NCBI GenBank assembly: GCA_002849045.2
Contig: NCRO01000230.1
Location: 1 to 5,360 of the forward strand
Length of the DNA: 5,360 nucleotides
DNA from: Candidatus Sediminicultor secundus
GTDB lineage: Bacteria > Atribacterota > JS1 > SB-45 > 34-128
Direction of reading: 5' to 3'
Every line of letters starts with the position of its first letter. Within the stretch, counting starts at the first letter, position 1. Of the stretch, positions 1-5,357 are shown one piece after another. The notes under the pieces are model-generated. The model ran no database searches and was not told where the DNA came from. It worked only from the letters and a program-made list of their open reading frames with translations. Position numbers and translations under genes: made by a program.

Positions 1-97
1 CTATCCCCAACTCTACTGCTTTTTTAAAACCGGAAAGGCTATTTTCGGGAGCAATTCCCTTCGCCCCTCTATGTCCTATAACAAGTGGCAATTTCAT
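1..97 (-). CDS. Glycerophosphodiester phosphodiesterase, N-terminal fragment (runs off window)
   Basis: Reading leftwards from the ATG at 97-95, 32 codons are visible before the window ends. They contain the two N-terminal signatures of the GDPD family: GHRGAKG (residues 8-14, with the catalytic His9 and Arg10 of the HRG motif) and APENS (residues 16-20, with metal-binding Glu18). The following SGFKKAVELG matches the first helix of the TIM barrel. Family members hydrolyse glycerophosphodiesters to glycerol 3-phosphate and an alcohol. There is no signal peptide before the HRG motif, so a cytoplasmic enzyme of the UgpQ type is more likely than a secreted GlpQ type. A good Shine-Dalgarno, AGGGAG at 111-106, sits 8 bases before the ATG. 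The gene begins 32 bases after the dtd stop and is probably cotranscribed. The family call is firm, but substrate and full length cannot be seen. Confidence 0.88.
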   Translation of the reverse strand, partial: MKLPLVIGHRGAKGIAPENSLSGFKKAVELGI

Positions 98-129
98 TAT
101 ATTTTCTCCCTAAAAAGGTTGATTTATTT

Positions 130-579
130 CTAAATTAACTTTTCACTATCTAAAAGAATGGTAACTGGACCATCATTGTAAATCTTTACCAGCATCATGG
201 CTTGAAATTCTCCGGTTTCAATTTTAAGACCATAATTTTTTATATATTTTATAAAATAATCATATAACTTTACTGCTTTATCAGGAAGAGCTGCAGAAAT
301 AAAACTCGGGCGTCTTCCTTTTTTACAATCCCCATATAAAGTGAATTGAGATATGACTAAAATCTGGCCATTTATATCTTTCACGGAAAGATTCATCTTT
401 CCCTCTTTATCTTCAAATATACGTAAATTTACTATTTTTTCAGCCAGGTATTCTACATCTTTTTCTACATCATTCTGACCCACTCCTAAAAGGATTACCA
501 AACCCTTTTCTATTTTTCCTATTTCTTTTTCTTCAATCTTTACTGACCCTTTTTTTACTCTCTGTACTACTGCTCTCAT
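130..579 (-). CDS. dtd: D-aminoacyl-tRNA deacylase (DTD)
   Basis: A complete 149-residue protein of normal length for the bacterial DTD family. DTD is a cytoplasmic homodimer that hydrolyses the ester bond of D-aminoacyl-tRNAs (and Gly-tRNA-Ala), keeping D-amino acids out of proteins. The N-terminus MRAVVQRV is typical. The two signature motifs are SQFTLYGD (residues 77-84, the SQxTL motif) and NDGPVT (135-140), whose Gly137-Pro138 is the cross-subunit Gly-cisPro pair that rejects L-amino acids. The GEFQAMM segment (123-129) replaces the commoner GxFGAxM, a minor variation. The ATG start at 579-577 is supported by GAGG at 591-588, 8 bases upstream. The gene lies 43 bases after the rel stop and 32 bases before the phosphodiesterase gene, with no terminator visible on either side, so it is probably part of the rel transcript. 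Adjacency to rel is conserved in Firmicutes. Confidence 0.97.
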   Translation of the reverse strand: MRAVVQRVKKGSVKIEEKEIGKIEKGLVILLGVGQNDVEKDVEYLAEKIVNLRIFEDKEGKMNLSVKDINGQILVISQFTLYGDCKKGRRPSFISAALPDKAVKLYDYFIKYIKNYGLKIETGEFQAMMLVKIYNDGPVTILLDSEKLI

Positions 580-622
580 TATTTATTCCTCGGATAAAAG
601 ATTTTTCTTCCTAATTTATCAA

Positions 623-2770
623 TTAAAAAGTTTCTACTCTTTTTACAGTTAATACGCTTTTTATTTTTTTTATTCTCTTTAGTATTTCTTGAAGCCGATT
701 AAGATTATTAATAGAGAGTGTTACATCTATATTAGCAATATTGTTTTTATCATTTATGGCATTTATGGCACTGACTGTAATTTTAAGGCTGGAAAAAATT
801 AACATGATATCAGATACTAAATTCGGACGGTCATCAGCTATTATTTTTATCTTTACCGGGTAAAACAGCTCTTCTGTCTTTATCCACTCTACTTTAACCA
901 ACCGATCTTTTTCAGCAGAAATAAAATCTACATTGGAACAATCTACCTTATGTATAGATACACCTCTCCCTCTGGTAATATAACCAATTATTTCATCACC
1001 GGGAACCGGGTTGCAACATCGAGAAAATCTTATCATCATATCATTAATCCCTTGAACTCTTATTCCTTGATCAATTCTTTTTTTTGGTTTAACCAAGGGG
1101 ATAATTGGAGAGATTTTTTCTCGAGGGATTATTTTAGATAAAACCTGATAAGAGGTTAATTTACCGTATCCAATATTTTCAAACATTGATTCTAATTCGG
1201 TAAAACCTAATTTAATACTCACTTCTTTTAACTTTTTAGTAAGCTCGGAAGAGGGTTCGATTCTATATTTTTCCATCTCTTTTTCAAAAAGTTCCTTTCC
1301 TTTTTGAATATTCTCTTCCCGCATCTCCTTTTTAAACCAGATTCTAATCCTATTTTTTGCCCCTGATGTCTTGGCTATCTTTAACCAATCTCTACTGGGG
1401 CCTCGGCTTGATTTGGAAGTTAATATCTCTACAATATCTCCGCTCTTCAATTTACAATCTAAAGGAACTATCTTTTTATTAACTTTAGCCCCTATACATC
1501 TATGACCTACGTCTGTATGAATAAGATAGGCGAAATCTATAGGCGTAGAACCTAAAGGTAATATCTTCACATCGCCTTTGGGAGTAAAAGTAAAAACTTC
1601 ATCCTGGAAAAGACCTATTTTTAAGTTTTCCATAAATTCCTTGGGATCTTTCAAATCTTTCTGCCATTCTAATATCTGTCTTAACCAGGAAAGTCTCTCC
1701 TCTAATTTCTTATCCTTTTTTAAATCAACCTTCTCTTTATATTTCCAATGAGCAGCTATTCCATATTCAGCAGTTTTATGCATCTCCCAAGTACGAATTT
1801 GTATTTCTAAAGGTTCGCCTTTGGGAGTTACCACTGTAGTGTGTAAAGACTGATACATATTTGATTTAGGCATAGCAATATAGTCTTTAAATCTACCAGG
1901 CATGGGTTTCCAAATTGAATGTAATAATCCCAAAACCGCATAACAATCTCTAACAGAATTGCAAATTATTCTAATTGCAATTAAATCATATATCTGGAAA
2001 AAATCTTTTTCCCCCTTCTCCATCTTTTTATAGATGCTATAAATATTTTTAGGACGACCTTGAATTTCCGCCTTTATTTTTACCTTTTGTATCTCTTTTT
2101 TTATAACCTCTTTTATCGATTCTACATAACTTTCTCTTTCCGGACGATTTTTTGCAATTCTATTAACTACCCCTTTGTATTTCATTGGCTCTAAATAACG
2201 TAGGGAAAGATCTTCCAATTCCCACTTAATCCTGGAAATACCTAATCTATTGGCAATAGGAACATAAATTTCCAGTGTTTCTCGAGCTACTTTTACTCTC
2301 TTGTGGGGTGGTATATATTGTAGAGTCCTCATATTATTCAAGCGGTCTGCTAATTTTATCAAAATAACTCTTACGTCTTCTGCCATAGCCAAAAACATTT
2401 TACGAAAATTTTCGGCTTGCTGCTCTTCTCGTGTTTTAAAAGAAATTTTACTTAATTTCGTGACACCATTAACCAACATTGCTATTTCTTCGCCAAACTC
2501 TCCTTCAATAGTAGATAATGGGGTATCAGTATCCTCTAGTATGTCATGCAAAATCCCCGCTGCAATAGTAATTACGTCAAGCTCCAAATCAGCCAATATT
2601 TTAGCTACTTCTAAAAGATGTAAAGTATAAGGTGCTCCGGAATACCTCTTTTGTTCCCGGTGGGCTTTTGCAGAATATTTGTAGACTTTTTTCACTAAGC
2701 TCAAATCAGCTTGAGGAGCATATTGGGATATTCTTTTTAAGATATATCTTATTAAAGTGAATTGAGAAAT
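623..2770 (-). CDS. relA: Bifunctional (p)ppGpp synthetase/hydrolase (Rel/RelA-SpoT family)
   Basis: Long RSH enzyme that makes (p)ppGpp from ATP and GTP/GDP and also hydrolyses it, the core of the stringent response to uncharged tRNA on ribosomes. Numbering is for the 715-residue form starting at the ATT 2770-2768. The HD hydrolase site looks intact: His51, His75-Asp76, Glu79-Asp80, Asp142 and Asn146. The synthetase domain has GRPKNIYSIYKKM (238-250), Asp262, the RFKD motif (293-296; the RxKD form marks bifunctional enzymes, monofunctional RelA has ExDD) and Glu322. TGS spans about 390-451, the zinc-finger-like domain has Cys585-Cys586, His607 and Cys611, and ACT occupies about 636-712. The first ordinary start is TTG at 2704-2702 (693 residues), but it lacks a Shine-Dalgarno and removes the conserved helix before KVYKYSAKAHREQ. 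The open frame upstream reads ILKRISQYAPQADLSLV, which fits the family N-terminus, and stops at TAA 2776-2774. Product is certain, start codon is inferred. Confidence 0.96.
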   Translation of the reverse strand: MSQFTLIRYILKRISQYAPQADLSLVKKVYKYSAKAHREQKRYSGAPYTLHLLEVAKILADLELDVITIAAGILHDILEDTDTPLSTIEGEFGEEIAMLVNGVTKLSKISFKTREEQQAENFRKMFLAMAEDVRVILIKLADRLNNMRTLQYIPPHKRVKVARETLEIYVPIANRLGISRIKWELEDLSLRYLEPMKYKGVVNRIAKNRPERESYVESIKEVIKKEIQKVKIKAEIQGRPKNIYSIYKKMEKGEKDFFQIYDLIAIRIICNSVRDCYAVLGLLHSIWKPMPGRFKDYIAMPKSNMYQSLHTTVVTPKGEPLEIQIRTWEMHKTAEYGIAAHWKYKEKVDLKKDKKLEERLSWLRQILEWQKDLKDPKEFMENLKIGLFQDEVFTFTPKGDVKILPLGSTPIDFAYLIHTDVGHRCIGAKVNKKIVPLDCKLKSGDIVEILTSKSSRGPSRDWLKIAKTSGAKNRIRIWFKKEMREENIQKGKELFEKEMEKYRIEPSSELTKKLKEVSIKLGFTELESMFENIGYGKLTSYQVLSKIIPREKISPIIPLVKPKKRIDQGIRVQGINDMMIRFSRCCNPVPGDEIIGYITRGRGVSIHKVDCSNVDFISAEKDRLVKVEWIKTEELFYPVKIKIIADDRPNLVSDIMLIFSSLKITVSAINAINDKNNIANIDVTLSINNLNRLQEILKRIKKIKSVLTVKRVETF

Positions 2771-2776
2771 AATTTA

Positions 2777-2784
2777 CACCTTCT
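2777..2784 (-). promoter_or_regulatory. Shine-Dalgarno that places the rel start upstream of the TTG
   Basis: The minus strand reads AGAAGGTG here, a good match to the anti-Shine-Dalgarno end of 16S rRNA. It is followed by an in-frame TAA (2776-2774) and two ATT codons (2773-2771 and 2770-2768). The second ATT lies 6 bases from the end of the site, a normal distance. No ATG, GTG or TTG occurs in any frame within 40 bases downstream. The TTG at 2704 is more than 70 bases away and cannot be served by this site. Confidence 0.7.
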
Positions 2785-2795
2785 TTGATCGAAGT

Positions 2796-2875
2796 GTAGT
2801 TACCTGGTCAGTTAGTTAACTGGCTAGCTGGTTTATTAATTATCCAGTTTGCTGGTTAGCAAGTTTGCCAGTTAA
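2796..2875. repeat. Degenerate octamer tandem array, ten units
   Basis: Cutting the plus strand every 8 bases from 2796 gives ten units with consensus near CTGGTTAG (minus strand CTAACCAG). Unit position 4 is G in nine of ten units and position 6 is T in nine of ten; seven carry GTT at positions 4-6. Examples are CTGGTCAG (2804-2811), CTGGCTAG (2820-2827) and CTGGTTAG (2852-2859). The block ends about a dozen bases before the rel Shine-Dalgarno. Units alternate loosely between CTGG-type and CCAG/TTAG-type, which creates internal hairpin potential. Confidence 0.7.
2816..2875. repeat. Inverted repeat with 9-base arms inside the octamer array
   Basis: TTAACTGGC at 2816-2824 is the exact reverse complement of GCCAGTTAA at 2867-2875, with 42 bases between the arms. 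A smaller hairpin, TTGCT/AGCAA with a four-base loop, lies inside it at 2849-2862. The RNA of the minus strand could fold into a stem here shortly before the rel start. The pairing may simply follow from octamer units that are partly self-complementary. Confidence 0.5.
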
Positions 2876-2879
2876 AATA

Positions 2880-2907
2880 CAGGTTAAAAGTTGCAGGTTT
2901 CGAGTTT
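2880..2907. repeat. Degenerate heptamer tandem array, four units
   Basis: Four consecutive 7-base units on the plus strand (CAGGTTA, AAAGTTG, CAGGTTT, CGAGTTT) all carry GTT at unit positions 4-6. The block is four bases beyond the octamer array and shares its GTT core, but the period changes from 8 to 7. Confidence 0.6.
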
Positions 2908-2914
2908 CCGGAAA
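2905..2914. repeat. Perfect 10-base palindrome
   Basis: TTTCCGGAAA reads the same on both strands. It sits at the junction where GTT-type units on the left give way to AAC-type units on the right. It has no T-tract and is too short to act as a terminator. Confidence 0.5.
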
Positions 2915-2921
2915 GCATGTA

Positions 2922-2940
2922 GGGGCATATTGCATACTCC
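2922..2940. repeat. Imperfect palindrome, possible small hairpin
   Basis: On the minus strand the arms GGAGTAT and ATGCCCC pair over 7 positions, with one A-C mismatch and one G-T wobble, around a five-base loop GCAAT. Together with the adjacent TTTCCGGAAA it forms the centre of the gap. It has no following T-tract in the rel direction, so it is not a standard terminator. Confidence 0.4.
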
Positions 2941-2942
2941 AA

Positions 2943-2970
2943 AAAACTGAAAACTCATAACCGACGACTG
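2943..2970. repeat. Degenerate heptamer tandem array, four units
   Basis: Four consecutive plus-strand heptamers (AAAACTG, AAAACTC, ATAACCG, ACGACTG) keep AC at unit positions 4-5. On the minus strand they read as CAGTTTT-like units, so the orientation is opposite to that of the 2880-2907 array. Confidence 0.55.
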
Positions 2971-2984
2971 ACTGGCTTTATCTA

Positions 2985-3005
2985 AAAACGAAAAACTATA
3001 AACAA
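2985..3005. repeat. Degenerate A-rich heptamer array, three units
   Basis: Plus-strand units AAAACGA, AAAACTA and TAAACAA keep AAC at the same place every 7 bases (2987, 2994, 3001). A further AAC at 3009 is one base out of register. Because the stretch is A-rich, chance contributes more here than in the other arrays. Confidence 0.4.
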
Positions 3006-3040
3006 AAAAACCAGTTTTCTATCTTGAATTTGTTTTCTTA

Positions 3041-3083
3041 ACTAGCTAACTAAATACTAACGACTATTCACTATACACTAATT
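3041..3083. repeat. ACTA heptamer array overlapping the end of apt
   Basis: The tetramer ACTA begins at 3041, 3049, 3056, 3063, 3070 and 3077, spacings of 8, 7, 7, 7 and 7 bases, while the three bases between copies vary freely. The minus strand therefore reads TAGT once per 7 bases. The last copy contains the apt stop codon (TAG at 3080-3078), so the array reaches into the coding sequence. Confidence 0.7.
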
Positions 3084-3596
3084 ATACCGAACTAACGAAA
3101 AAATATCGTATCCCTTTAATTTTTCTCGAGGATCTAAAAATTCAAGTTCAATTATAAAGGAAGCACCTATAACTTTTCCTCCTAATTTTTCAATCAGTTT
3201 AAATACTGCAGCTGTGGTACCACCTGTAGCAAGAAGGTCATCAATAACCATAATCTTATCTCCGCTATCTACAGCGTCTTTATGCATTTCCAAAACACTT
3301 TCCCCATATTCTAATTCGTAAGATACCTTCTCCACCTCACTGGGTAGTTTTTCTGGCTTTCTAACAGGCAAAAATCCGATCCCTAATTGATAAGCTACTG
3401 GAGCACCTATAATAAAACCGCGAGCTTCTATTCCTACAATATAATCAATTTGATATTTACTACAATGCTTAGTTATCTCATCAATACTGTATTTGAATGC
3501 TTTTTTATCTTTCAATAGAGTAGTAATGTCTTTGAATTGGATGCCTTTTACCGGAAAATCTGGAATGTTTCTAATTTTATCTTTTAAATCTATCAA
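3078..3596 (-). CDS. apt: Adenine phosphoribosyltransferase
   Basis: A complete 172-residue type I phosphoribosyltransferase, the usual size for bacterial APT. It joins adenine to PRPP to give AMP and pyrophosphate, the one-step salvage of adenine in the cytoplasm. Visible signatures are IRNIPDFPVKGIQFKDIT (residues 8-25, the APT N-terminus), GIEARGF (55-61), the flexible loop with RKPEKLP (79-85) and YELEYGES (93-100), and the PRPP-binding loop VIDDLLATGGTT (117-128). The start is TTG at 3596-3594: it has a near-perfect AGGAGG 9 bases upstream and gives the expected family N-terminus, and no in-frame ATG exists nearby. Its Shine-Dalgarno overlaps the recJ stop codon, so translation is probably coupled to recJ. 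A repeat array begins at its stop codon. Product call is firm. Confidence 0.97.
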   Translation of the reverse strand: MIDLKDKIRNIPDFPVKGIQFKDITTLLKDKKAFKYSIDEITKHCSKYQIDYIVGIEARGFIIGAPVAYQLGIGFLPVRKPEKLPSEVEKVSYELEYGESVLEMHKDAVDSGDKIMVIDDLLATGGTTAAVFKLIEKLGGKVIGASFIIELEFLDPREKLKGYDIFSLVRYN

Positions 3597-3605
3597 TTTT
3601 ATCTG

Positions 3606-3611
3606 CCTCCT
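3606..3611 (-). promoter_or_regulatory. Shine-Dalgarno of apt, overlapping the recJ stop
   Basis: AGGAGG on the minus strand shares its first two bases with the recJ TAG stop (3612-3610). It lies 9 bases before the TTG start of apt, which fixes that start and implies that ribosomes ending recJ can reinitiate on apt. Confidence 0.85.
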
Positions 3612-5307
3612 AAAAAATAGTTTTTATATCTTTTATATTTAATTGAACATTTTCCGTTCCATTCCACTTATTTAATTCGATATTAAAAGCTAAATCTACT
3701 ACTTTGTTTTCAGAAAATATTTGTTTTCCTATTTTGCTTAATTTAAATCCTATCCCCTCTAATGTTCTATTCCCTTCCTTAATTTTTAGTTTTAGGTGCT
3801 CCCTCTTTTCACCAACCAGCCTCCAATCAGATATTATGTTTTTGTAACTACAAAAGACAGGTTGAGGGTTTCCAATCCCAAATGGCTCTAAAACATTAAT
3901 ATCTTTTACCAAGCCAAAATTAATATTGCTTAGTGAAATCTGGGCGTCTACTTTTAATTCTGGACTTAAATCATCTTCTTTAATGAAATCTTGAGATATT
4001 TCATTTATCCTTAATTTAAACTCGGGAATTTTATTAGATTCTATAGTAATACCTGCGGCTAACTCATGACCACCAAAATTTATTAAAATATCCTGGCACA
4101 ATTCCAAAACATTATATAGATGAAAGCCTTTAATGCTCCTTCCTGATCCTTTTGCTATTCCGTCTTTTTTGGAAATAACAATTGTAGGACGATTAAATTC
4201 ATCTACTAATCTGGAAGCTATTATGCCGATTACCCCTTGATTCCAATTTTCCGATGCAAGAACCAATACTTTATTATCTTCTTCCTTTGCTTGTATAGAA
4301 GCAAATTCCCTGGCTTCTCTTAAAATATTATCTCCAATTTCCTGTCTATGTTTGTTTATTTCGCTTAATTTTCGAGACAAATGTTTAGCCTTATATTCAG
4401 AATCAGTTAGCAACAATTCTAAGGCTAATTTAGAATCACCTAACCTTCCTGCTGCATTTATTCGGGGAGCAAGTGCAAAATTAACTTCTTTAGTTCCTAA
4501 ATTACCATAATTTACTCCACTCTCCATTATTAACGCCTTCAAACCTTCTTTCTTGGTTTGATTAAGTGTCTTTAATCCGTATTTAATTAAGATACGATTT
4601 TCATCGACAAAAGGAACGGAATCAGCAATCGACCCCAATGCAACATAATCAAGCAGACTCCATAAATCATCCTGGTTTTTTTTCAATTTTGAATATAAGG
4701 CTTGAGCAACTTTAAAACTTACACCCACTCCTGCTAATTCCTTAAAAGGATAATTTGTACCGCATTTGGGGTTTATTATTGCTATTGCAGAAGGAAGGTC
4801 TTTTTGGGGTTGATGATGATCGGTAACTATAACATCTATACCATAATTGCTTGCTTTCTCTATTTCAGAAATAGAACTAATTCCACAATCAACGGTAATG
4901 ATTAATTTAATATTATTTTTAAAAGCAATATCTATAGCTTCTTCATTTAGTCCGTATCCCTCTTGAAAGCGATTAGGTATATAGTAGTATAAATTATTGG
5001 TAAACTCTTTCAAAATCGAAAACAATAAGGCAACACTGGTTATTCCATCGACATCGTAATCTCCGTAGATTAATATTCTTTCATTATTCTTTACTGCTCT
5101 TAATATTTTGTCTACGGCTTCCTCCATATCTTGAAAGATATAAGGATCTCTCAAATCTTTAAGATCTGCCTTTAAGAATTTTCTAGCACTTAAAACTTCC
5201 TTCGTTCCTCTGTTTATTAGTAATTGAGCTAAAATCGGGGAGATATTTAATTCTTTGGACAACTCTGATTGTAACTTTTTATCTTCTTTTGATATGTGCC
5301 ACTCTAT
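3610..5307 (-). CDS. recJ: Single-stranded-DNA-specific 5'-3' exonuclease RecJ
   Basis: DHH-family nuclease that degrades single-stranded DNA from 5' ends in recombinational, mismatch and base-excision repair. Numbering is for the 565-residue form starting at ATA 5307-5305. The DHH domain shows GDYDVDG (82-88), VDCG (139-142), TDHH (162-165) and IADSVP (227-232), which hold the metal-binding aspartates and histidines. DHHA1 carries SGRSI (388-392) and GGHELAAG (412-419). A C-terminal OB-type domain starts around FGIGNPQPVF (476-485). The length is near E. coli RecJ (577), without the long C-terminal tail of the Bacillus protein. An ordinary start exists only at TTG 5262-5260 (550 residues), which lacks a Shine-Dalgarno and drops a stretch with the conserved Trp (EWHISKEDKKLQSE). 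That stretch lines up with Bacillus RecJ as I remember it, without gaps. The frame stays open to the window edge, so a farther start cannot be fully excluded, but upstream it is repeat sequence. Confidence 0.96.
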   Translation of the reverse strand: MEWHISKEDKKLQSELSKELNISPILAQLLINRGTKEVLSARKFLKADLKDLRDPYIFQDMEEAVDKILRAVKNNERILIYGDYDVDGITSVALLFSILKEFTNNLYYYIPNRFQEGYGLNEEAIDIAFKNNIKLIITVDCGISSISEIEKASNYGIDVIVTDHHQPQKDLPSAIAIINPKCGTNYPFKELAGVGVSFKVAQALYSKLKKNQDDLWSLLDYVALGSIADSVPFVDENRILIKYGLKTLNQTKKEGLKALIMESGVNYGNLGTKEVNFALAPRINAAGRLGDSKLALELLLTDSEYKAKHLSRKLSEINKHRQEIGDNILREAREFASIQAKEEDNKVLVLASENWNQGVIGIIASRLVDEFNRPTIVISKKDGIAKGSGRSIKGFHLYNVLELCQDILINFGGHELAAGITIESNKIPEFKLRINEISQDFIKEDDLSPELKVDAQISLSNINFGLVKDINVLEPFGIGNPQPVFCSYKNIISDWRLVGEKREHLKLKIKEGNRTLEGIGFKLSKIGKQIFSENKVVDLAFNIELNKWNGTENVQLNIKDIKTIF

Positions 5308-5317
5308 TTTATTTGTG

Positions 5318-5324
5318 CTCCTTT
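5318..5324 (-). promoter_or_regulatory. Shine-Dalgarno that places the recJ start upstream of the TTG
   Basis: AAAGGAG on the minus strand is a strong ribosome-binding match. The in-frame ATA at 5307-5305 lies 10 bases downstream and is followed directly by the conserved Glu-Trp. No in-frame ATG, GTG or TTG occurs until 5262, about 55 bases away. The only nearby GTG is out of frame and leads to an early stop. Confidence 0.7.
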
Positions 5325-5357
5325 CTCGTATATCGTATATCGTATTTCGTATATCGT
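5323..5357. repeat. ATATCGT heptamer tandem array in front of recJ
   Basis: On the plus strand four consecutive 7-base units run from 5330 to 5357: ATATCGT three times and ATTTCGT once, with a decayed fifth copy TTCTCGT at 5323-5329. On the minus strand the unit is ACGATAT. The array abuts the recJ Shine-Dalgarno and may continue past the window edge at 5360. It is the least degenerate of the arrays in this window. Confidence 0.85.

Larger units (their letters stand above)
2774..3077. other. Gene-free gap between apt and rel, filled with short-period degenerate arrays
   Basis: The roughly 300 bases between the apt stop and the rel Shine-Dalgarno hold no supported gene, tRNA or convincing terminator. 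From left to right on the plus strand I see an octamer array (2796-2875), a heptamer array (2880-2907), a palindromic centre (2905-2940), two heptamer arrays (2943-2970, 2985-3005), a T-rich spacer with two copies of GTTTTCT (3014-3020, 3032-3038), and a heptamer array running into apt (3041-3083). On transcription leftwards this would be the long leader of rel or the intercistronic RNA between apt and rel. No -35/-10 pair with proper spacing stands out, so whether rel has its own promoter here is open. Confidence 0.75.

Noticed and set aside
950..1141. 63-codon plus-strand open frame inside rel
   Set aside because: It lies wholly opposite the zinc-finger-like and helical part of rel, has no recognisable domain, and the rel reading there is clearly conserved.
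2301..2630. 109-codon plus-strand open frame inside rel
   Set aside because: It is opposite the HD hydrolase domain, whose catalytic motifs are intact on the minus strand. The frame shows no family resemblance.
2701..2721. Six-codon out-of-frame ATG ORF on the minus strand whose TGA overlaps the TTG at 2704
   Set aside because: It could suggest a coupled leader peptide, but it has no Shine-Dalgarno and lies inside what looks like real rel coding sequence.
2884..2958. 24-codon minus-strand ORF in the apt-rel gap starting at ATG 2958
   Set aside because: It has no Shine-Dalgarno, runs through two palindromes and the heptamer units, and its peptide has no recognisable features.
3004..3020. AAAACTGGTTTTTTT on the minus strand as a terminator after apt
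   Set aside because: The only possible stem is four or five A-T-rich pairs with a tiny loop. There is no GC-rich hairpin before the T-tract.
2796..3083. CRISPR array
   Set aside because: Units are 7-8 bases, contiguous and degenerate, with no spacers of uniform length and no cas genes in the window.
3081..3086. Perfect TATAAT on the minus strand at the end of apt
   Set aside because: It encodes the last two codons of apt (Tyr-Asn). No -35-like hexamer lies 16-18 bases upstream and there is no extended -10 TG, so a promoter for rel is not supported.
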